Shown here one piece after another: positions 58,804 to 64,000 of a stretch of DNA of 64,000 nucleotides. The notes under the pieces were generated by a model. It made no database searches, was not told where the DNA came from, and saw only the letters and a program-made list of their open reading frames with translations. This DNA is from Oenanthe sinensis. Taxonomy: Eukaryota; Streptophyta; Magnoliopsida; Apiales; Apiaceae. Where the stretch lies: the NCBI GenBank assembly GCA_028671895.1, contig CM053810.1, positions 34,513,501 to 34,577,500 on the forward strand. Direction: 5' to 3'. The translations under genes were made by a program, and so were the position numbers. Each line of letters opens with the position of its first letter. Positions within the stretch are counted from its first letter, which is position 1.

Positions 58804-61221
58804 ATGTTGATGTTTATAAAGGCTGCAAACTTCATGTATCCAGAAATATTGAAGAATGGTCCTTTCATGCTAGTAACATTAGTTCCTAAAACTACCAGTG
58901 GTTCTGAAGTTATCCCTGCAACATGGATACCTAAGGACCCATCTCAGTACACAGATACAGAAAAGGAGAAGGTGTCTCTTGATAACAGTCTAATGCTCAT
59001 ACTAATTGAGTCACTGGACATTGTCATGTACAATAATATTGTAAATTGCACATCTGTCAAACACATATGGGAAACTATAGAAATTCTTTGTGAAGGAACT
59101 GAAGAGGTAAGGGACAATCAAAGGCAGCTCCTTGTTTCTCAGTTAGAGGCCTTTATGTCAAAACCAAATGAAGGTATAACTGAAGTATTTGAGAGGTTCA
59201 ACAAACTAATCAATGATCTTCAACTTCATGGGAAGTACTATGAAACAAAGGAGAAAAATATGAAGTTCTTGTTGACTCTCCCAGAGCACCTGGAGCACAA
59301 AATCTCTGCAATAAGATAGGGAAGAGATCTCACAAAGCTTCCACTTGAGACTCTCTATGGAATACTAAAGACATATGAGCTTTAAATTTATCAAAAGAAT
59401 GCCATTTTAGCAAATAGAGGGAAAATGACAAATGTCTCAAATGCCTTGGTTGCAAAGGAACCTTCAAAAACTGAGAAGACTGGTATAAGAAAAAAGTTAA
59501 AAACTGAAGAGTTTGAAGAACAGGACCAGGAAGAAAAAGACTCTGTCAAGAGTGAATCAGGGGAAGAAGATTTCTACACCATTGAAGAACTTGAAGGCAT
59601 GAACAACAAAACCATGGCTTTCATGGCAAAGAAATTTGGAAATTTGAGATTTAAAAGAAACAAAAGTTTTAAACCAAGACCAAATTTTAAATCTTCAAGC
59701 AAAGGAAACAATCCAACAAGAAGCAATACCAATGAAGGGTATAAAACTAGAACAGTTGATAGATCTAAAATAAGATGCTATAACTTTAATGAGCTTGGAC
59801 ACTTTGCAATAGAATGTAGAAAACCTAAATCAATCAAGAAGGATAAAGATTACTTAAAACTCGAAGCCAATTATTAAGTTCTCCTCAAAAAGCAGACATG
59901 AAAGGCTTATATTGCTGAAGGAAATTGCTGGGATGAAACAGATAAAGATGAGGAGGAGGAGTATGGGAATCTGGCACTCATGGCCAACTCACATGATGAA
60001 GCTTCATCCTCAAATTCTCAGGTACCTTCATTGATCTCTTTTGACATGTCAAATTCACAATATAAGAAAACTATGGAAGAATTGAGCATTGAAATGTTTA
60101 ATATTCACACCAGTATGACTGCTGCATATGAGGAAATTGCTAGGTTACTAAAAGCTAATGATGAACTAATTGCTAGGAATGAGACCTTAGAATTATCTTT
60201 GATAACTCTGGAGAACTTGAAACAGGAAAATGAGTATCTAAAAAATAAAGTTGTTTGTTCTGAACAAATTGAAAAATTTCTTAAAGAACAAATTTCTGAA
60301 AATGAATTGAAAATCAGATTTTATCAAAACTCAGCTATTATTGTTCCAGAATTCCATGAGAAGCATAAGGAAAACTCTAGGATTGGAGTTGGTTTTGATT
60401 ATGAGAATATAAAAAAGAAGAAATCTGTTTCAATAAAAGGCAAGAAAGTTGAGATCCTTGGAAATTCTCACATCTTGAAAAATGTTAAGGAACCAATTTT
60501 TAAGAAAGCAACTATTGAACTTGATAAGATTAGTATGGTCATCAAACAATAGTTGGATGATGAGGATAAGGAAACAATTAAAAATAATATGCCCTCTGTT
60601 GAAGGAGAAGAACCAACAATCAAAGCCAAGCCCATTCCTGCTAAAACTGAACTAAATAAAAATGTTCAGAAAAATGACACCATGCGTGTTAATAAGAAAA
60701 AGGCAAATAGGAATGGAAAGATAGACATTAACAAACACAATAATTATGCACCTGTTCATAATGCACTTGGGAAGATTTGTAAAAACTGTGGTTCAACAAA
60801 TCATCTTACTCATATGTGCAAGAAATCTGTTGTTAAAAATGATGAATTTGCCTATAGATATGTAAAAACTTTGATGCATGATGATCATAAATTTTGTGAC
60901 AAATTTGATTGTATGCTATGCAACATGAATATCATGAATACTTGCTTTAGGCTCAGGAAACAGTTTGTTGATGGATGCATAAGTCAGAATCTGAACATCA
61001 ACAACACTAGGCCTAAATCTACTAGTCCTGTTAAACATAGAAAACACTCCATGTCACCAAAGCATGCATCTAGTTCTGAAAGCACTAATCAAGATAAAAG
61101 TCAAAATAAGAAAAATGAGAACATGCATGTGCAAGAAACTAAAAATGTTAAAAACAGGAATGACATTCATGTGACTAAGCATAAAAGACCCAAACTTGTT
61201 TGGGTACCAAAGAAAACTTGA
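58804..61221 (+). pseudogene. Element I gag, one frame with five internal stops
   Basis: One reading frame runs from ATG 58804 (MLMFIKAANFMYPEILKNG) to TGA 61221, about 805 codons. Domains: copia capsid-like region (to ~59330, with VKHIWETIEILCEGTEEV); acidic hinge; basic stretch; first knuckle CYNFNELGHFAIEC (59776-59817, second Cys replaced by Phe); long coiled coil (60060-60330); second, intact knuckle CKNCGSTNHLTHMC (60778-60819); Ser-rich tail ending LVWVPKKT. Stops at 59317, 59383, 59875, about 59899 and 60550 break it. No frameshift occurs, so the stops are point changes. Gag would form the particle. Confidence 0.9.
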
Positions 61222-61238
61222 TTTGTATGTGTTTGCAG

Positions 61239-61799
61239 GGCACAAGTAAGAAGAAGGTCATGTGGATCTTGGATAGTGGATGTTTAAGACATATGACTGG
61301 TGACAAGGCCCTGCTGTCACAACTCAAAGATGAGGCTAACCCAATGGTAACCTTTGGAGAGAACAACATTGGTTTCACCAAGGGATATGACAAATTAATT
61401 CATGGAAATGTTGTCATTGAAGATGTAGCCCTGGTCAGTGGTTTGAAGCATAATCTTCTCAGCATCACTCAATTCTGTAACAAAGATTTGAAGGTGGAGT
61501 TTGACAAGGAATTGTGTCTCATATCACACAGAAAGACCAAGGAGATTGCTCTGCAAGGAGTAAGAAAGGGAAGCCTGTCTGTAGCAGATTTGGATTCTGC
61601 AAATAAGGAAAAAATTTGCTATTTCTATACCAAGGCCTCAGAAAATGAAAGTTTGCTTTGGCACAAAAGGTTATCTCTCTTAAATCTCAAAAACAATAAT
61701 TCTCTAATCAAAAGAGAATTAGTGAAGGACATGCCCACACTTGAATTCTACATAGAAGGATTGTGCGAGGCATGCCAGAAAAGGAAAATGAAGAGGTGA
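61239..61799 (+). pseudogene. Element I protease and pre-integrase
   Basis: The frame opens at GCAG|GGCAC 17 nt after the gag stop and is in a different frame from gag. WILDSGCLRHMTGDKALLSQ is the aspartic protease site with Cys-Leu-Arg-His. VTFGENNIGFTKGYDK and LVSGLKHNLLSITQFC follow. The pre-integrase zinc region keeps LLWHKR and CEACQKRK, but the second His of WHxRLGH is lost (RLSLLN). It ends at a TGA 61797-61799. Confidence 0.9.
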
Positions 61800-62750
61800 A
61801 GTCACAGAAGTAAGGAATTTACTTCAATCACCAAACCACTGCAATTAATTCATATGGATTTGTTTAGACCAATAAATGTCATGTCCATGTCTAAGAAAAG
61901 ATTTGCTCTAGTCATAGTTGATGATTTTTCAAAGTACACTTGGGTAGAATTATTGCACTCAAAAGATGAAGCTCATGAGGTTATTATTGAGAATTTGAGA
62001 AGATTGGATAAAGGCCACACACTAGTAGTAGCCATAAGAAGTGACAATGGAACATAATTCAAAATTGCTATAGTCAATGAATTCTGCAAAGAGAATGGAA
62101 TCACTCACCAATTCTCAGCCCCAAGAACTCCATAAAAAAATGGAATGGTTGAGAGAAAGAACAGGACTCTTATTGAAGCTGCAAGAACTATGTTAGCAGA
62201 AGCAAATCTACCAACTAGTTTTTGGGCTGAAGATGTTAGAACTACATGTTACACTCAAAATAGAACACTCATCACAAAATAAGTTGGAAAGACTCCTTAT
62301 CACATCATTAAAAATAGAAGACCATTTGTAAAATACATGCATGTGTTTGGAACAACATGCTTTGTTCTCAAGGATGATGTTAACAACCTTGGGAAGTTTG
62401 AAGCCAAGGCCTATGAAGAAATTTTTGTGGGATACTCTCTGGACAAAACTGTCTATAGAGTATATGTGATTAATCAACAGAAGGTTATGGAAAGCACAAA
62501 TGTGACATTTGATGATTTCAAATTCCCTGCTATGAATTTGGAAGGTGAAAACTGTGAAACCTTGAGATTTGAAAATGAAATGGATTCTGAAACATTTGCA
62601 ACTGAAAATGTCATCAACACTCATGAAGAGTCACATGTAGATATCTCACATGGAACAATTGAGGAAAGAGAAAATGAAGATTACAGTCACATTCAACTTG
62701 AGAATTCTCCACACAACCCTAGCATCAATTCAGGGGAAGATTCTTAAGGA
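61800..62750 (+). pseudogene. Element I integrase core, C-terminus and linker
   Basis: Same frame as the protease. HMDLFRP (first Asp), VIVDDFSKYTW, IRSDNGT (second Asp; stop next), NGMVERKNRT (Glu), FWAEDV. A stop follows at 62280 (RTLITK). Then come HVFGTTCFVLKDDVNN, VGYSLDKTVYRV, ESTNVTFDDFKF and the acidic linker SHIQLENSPHNPSIN to TAA 62745. Three in-frame stops break a domain whose catalytic triad is intact. Confidence 0.9.
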
Positions 62751-62879
62751 TCTGCAACAAATAGCAACAACTTTAATCAAGAGGAAACATGCTCAAATGA
62801 TAAAGATGAGCTCATCAAACTAAATGGAATAGAGCTCACACAGCTGATCAAACCATTGGAAATCCTGATGAAGGTGTGA

Positions 62880-64000
62880 AGACAAAAAAAGAACTATGAA
62901 TGAATGCCTATTTGCTTGCTTCCTGTCTCAAAATGAGCCAAAAAGGATTGAAGAATCTATGTTGGATCTAGACTGGATAATTGCCATGAAAGAGGAATTA
63001 AATCAATTTGTGAGAAATAATGTTTAGGAATTAGTGCCACCTTCAAATGATAGATCAATAATTGGCACTAAGTGGGTCTACGGGAACAAAATGGATGAAC
63101 ATGGAATAGTAATAAGGAACAAGACAAGGTTGATTGCAAAAGGGTATTCACAAGAAGAAGGCATTGACTATGATGAAACTTTTGCTCCTGTTGCAAGATT
63201 GGAAGCAATCATAATTTTTCTAGCCTTTGCAGCACACTCAAACTTTAAAGTCTATCAAATGGATGTTAAAAGTGCATTTCTCAATGGTGAATTAAAAGAT
63301 GAAGTATATGTGCAACAACCACTTGGCTTTGAAGATCCAAACTTTCCAGACTTTGTTTACAGACTCATCAAAGCACTATATGCACTCAAACAAGCCCCTA
63401 GAACATGGTATGACACTCTGTCAAAATTTCTTCTAGAAAATCAATTCACTATAGAAACTATTGAAAAAACTCTTTTCTACAAGAAGCATAATGAAGATGT
63501 TATACTAGTTCAAATTTATGTGGATGATATCATTTTTGGATCTATAAATGAAAAATTATGTCAAAGGTTCTCTAAACTTATGCAAAGTGAATATGTGATG
63601 AGCATGATCGGAGAGCTCAATTACTTTTTAGGTCTCCAAATAAGCCAAAAGGCTGATGGGATTTTCATAAGTCAAATAAAATACATCAATGACTTACTCA
63701 AAAGGTTTGACATGCAAGACTGCTTAACTGCTAAAATTCCAATGTCTACAGCTACAAAACTTGATGAAGATAAGAAAGAAAAAAGTGTAAACATGAATAC
63801 CTACAGAGTAATGGTTGAATCCCTCCTCTATCTCACAGCTTGTAGACCTGACATTATGTTCTCTACATGTCTATGTGTAAGATTTCAAGCAAATCCCAAG
63901 GAATCTCATCTCATTGCTGTCAAAAGAATTCTGAGATACCTCAAAGGAACACCTTTCATGGGGGTATGGTACCCTAAAGAAACAGGATTCAACCTAGTTG
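62880..64000 (+). pseudogene. Element I reverse transcriptase and start of RNase H, runs off window
   Basis: The frame differs from integrase: a shift lies in 62860-62890 around an A7 run. One TAG (63025, at the Trp of NNVWELVP) precedes a frame open from 63028 to 64000. It has KWVYGNKMDEHG, DETFAPVARLEAI, YQMDVKSAFLNGEL, KALYALKQAPRTWYDTL, the catalytic VQIYVDDIIFGS (63508-63543), GELNYFLGLQIS, and ends inside YPKETGFNL. All RT residues I can check are present. Confidence 0.93.

Larger units (their letters stand above)
57460..64000 (+). mobile_element. Element I: Sirevirus-type copia element, continues past window end
   Basis: LTR (57460-58748), PBS (58751), gag (58804-61221), protease-integrase (61239-62560), linker, and RT open to the window edge. 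It is of the same family as C (matching LTR, linker and RT), so a third ORF and 3' LTR are expected beyond 64000. The few stops and frameshifts suggest a relatively recent copy that cannot code for full proteins. Confidence 0.93.

Overview
This window looks like intergenic DNA of a large, AT-rich flowering-plant nuclear genome, probably a eudicot; the species cannot be named from the sequence. No intact host gene, rRNA, tRNA gene or CRISPR array is visible. Almost all of it is LTR retrotransposons, many nested in one another. Most are Ty1/copia elements of Sirevirus (SIRE/Maximus) type: long Gag with a coiled coil and two zinc knuckles, initiator-Met-tRNA primer sites, a large 3' region after RNase H that can carry a third (env-like) ORF, and repeated polypurine tracts. 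One element is a Ty3/gypsy chromovirus with 5-kb LTRs. Element names K, J, A to F, H and I are mine.

Layout: 1-~1435 is the 5' end of minus-strand element K. 1459-2433 is a plus-strand scrap, J (gag plus LTR). 2434-7461 is minus-strand element A (RT, integrase, protease, gag, PBS, complete 511-bp LTR), cut in RT by J. 7462-~11725 is minus-strand element B (RNase H back to gag), with no LTR of its own. From ~11726 runs minus-strand element C: 3' LTR, a 4.6-kb decayed third ORF, a promoter-like block, then RNase H and RT up to 19786. C is then interrupted by D (plus strand, 19787-32594, LTRs about 98% identical, decayed interior, 222-bp tandem array in the leader). C resumes for 79 bp and is interrupted again by gypsy element E (32674-48280, TSD GTTGA). 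It resumes once more at 48281-48757. E's right LTR carries a 1.5-kb solo LTR with TSD CATAC.

At 48758 copia element F begins. Its LTR is apparently split by a composite insertion (49009-~54450). That block holds subterminal-repeat-like DNA, a fragment of a plant RT-associated protein gene, a solo LTR (H, TSD TACCC) and a 1.25-kb foldback hairpin. After the F primer site comes 1.7 kb of unrecognised AT-rich DNA. From 57460 to the window end lies I, the best preserved Sirevirus here (plus strand: 1289-bp LTR, PBS, gag, protease, integrase, RT). Several in-frame stops and frameshifts make it a recent pseudogene.

The most interesting signals are four. (1) A promoter-like block lies upstream of C's third ORF, with a TATA-like box, a CT-rich leader and reiterated copies of the core that is also amplified in the U3 of its LTR. 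(2) In four elements gag stops 16-20 nt before a splice-acceptor-like TTGCAG at which pol opens. (3) Each LTR family carries its own short motif amplified upstream of TATA, including a GCN4-like TGAGTCA array in D. (4) D pairs a decayed pol with young LTRs, which suggests that a coding-dead element was mobilised in trans. All translations and homology calls were made by eye; none was searched against a database.
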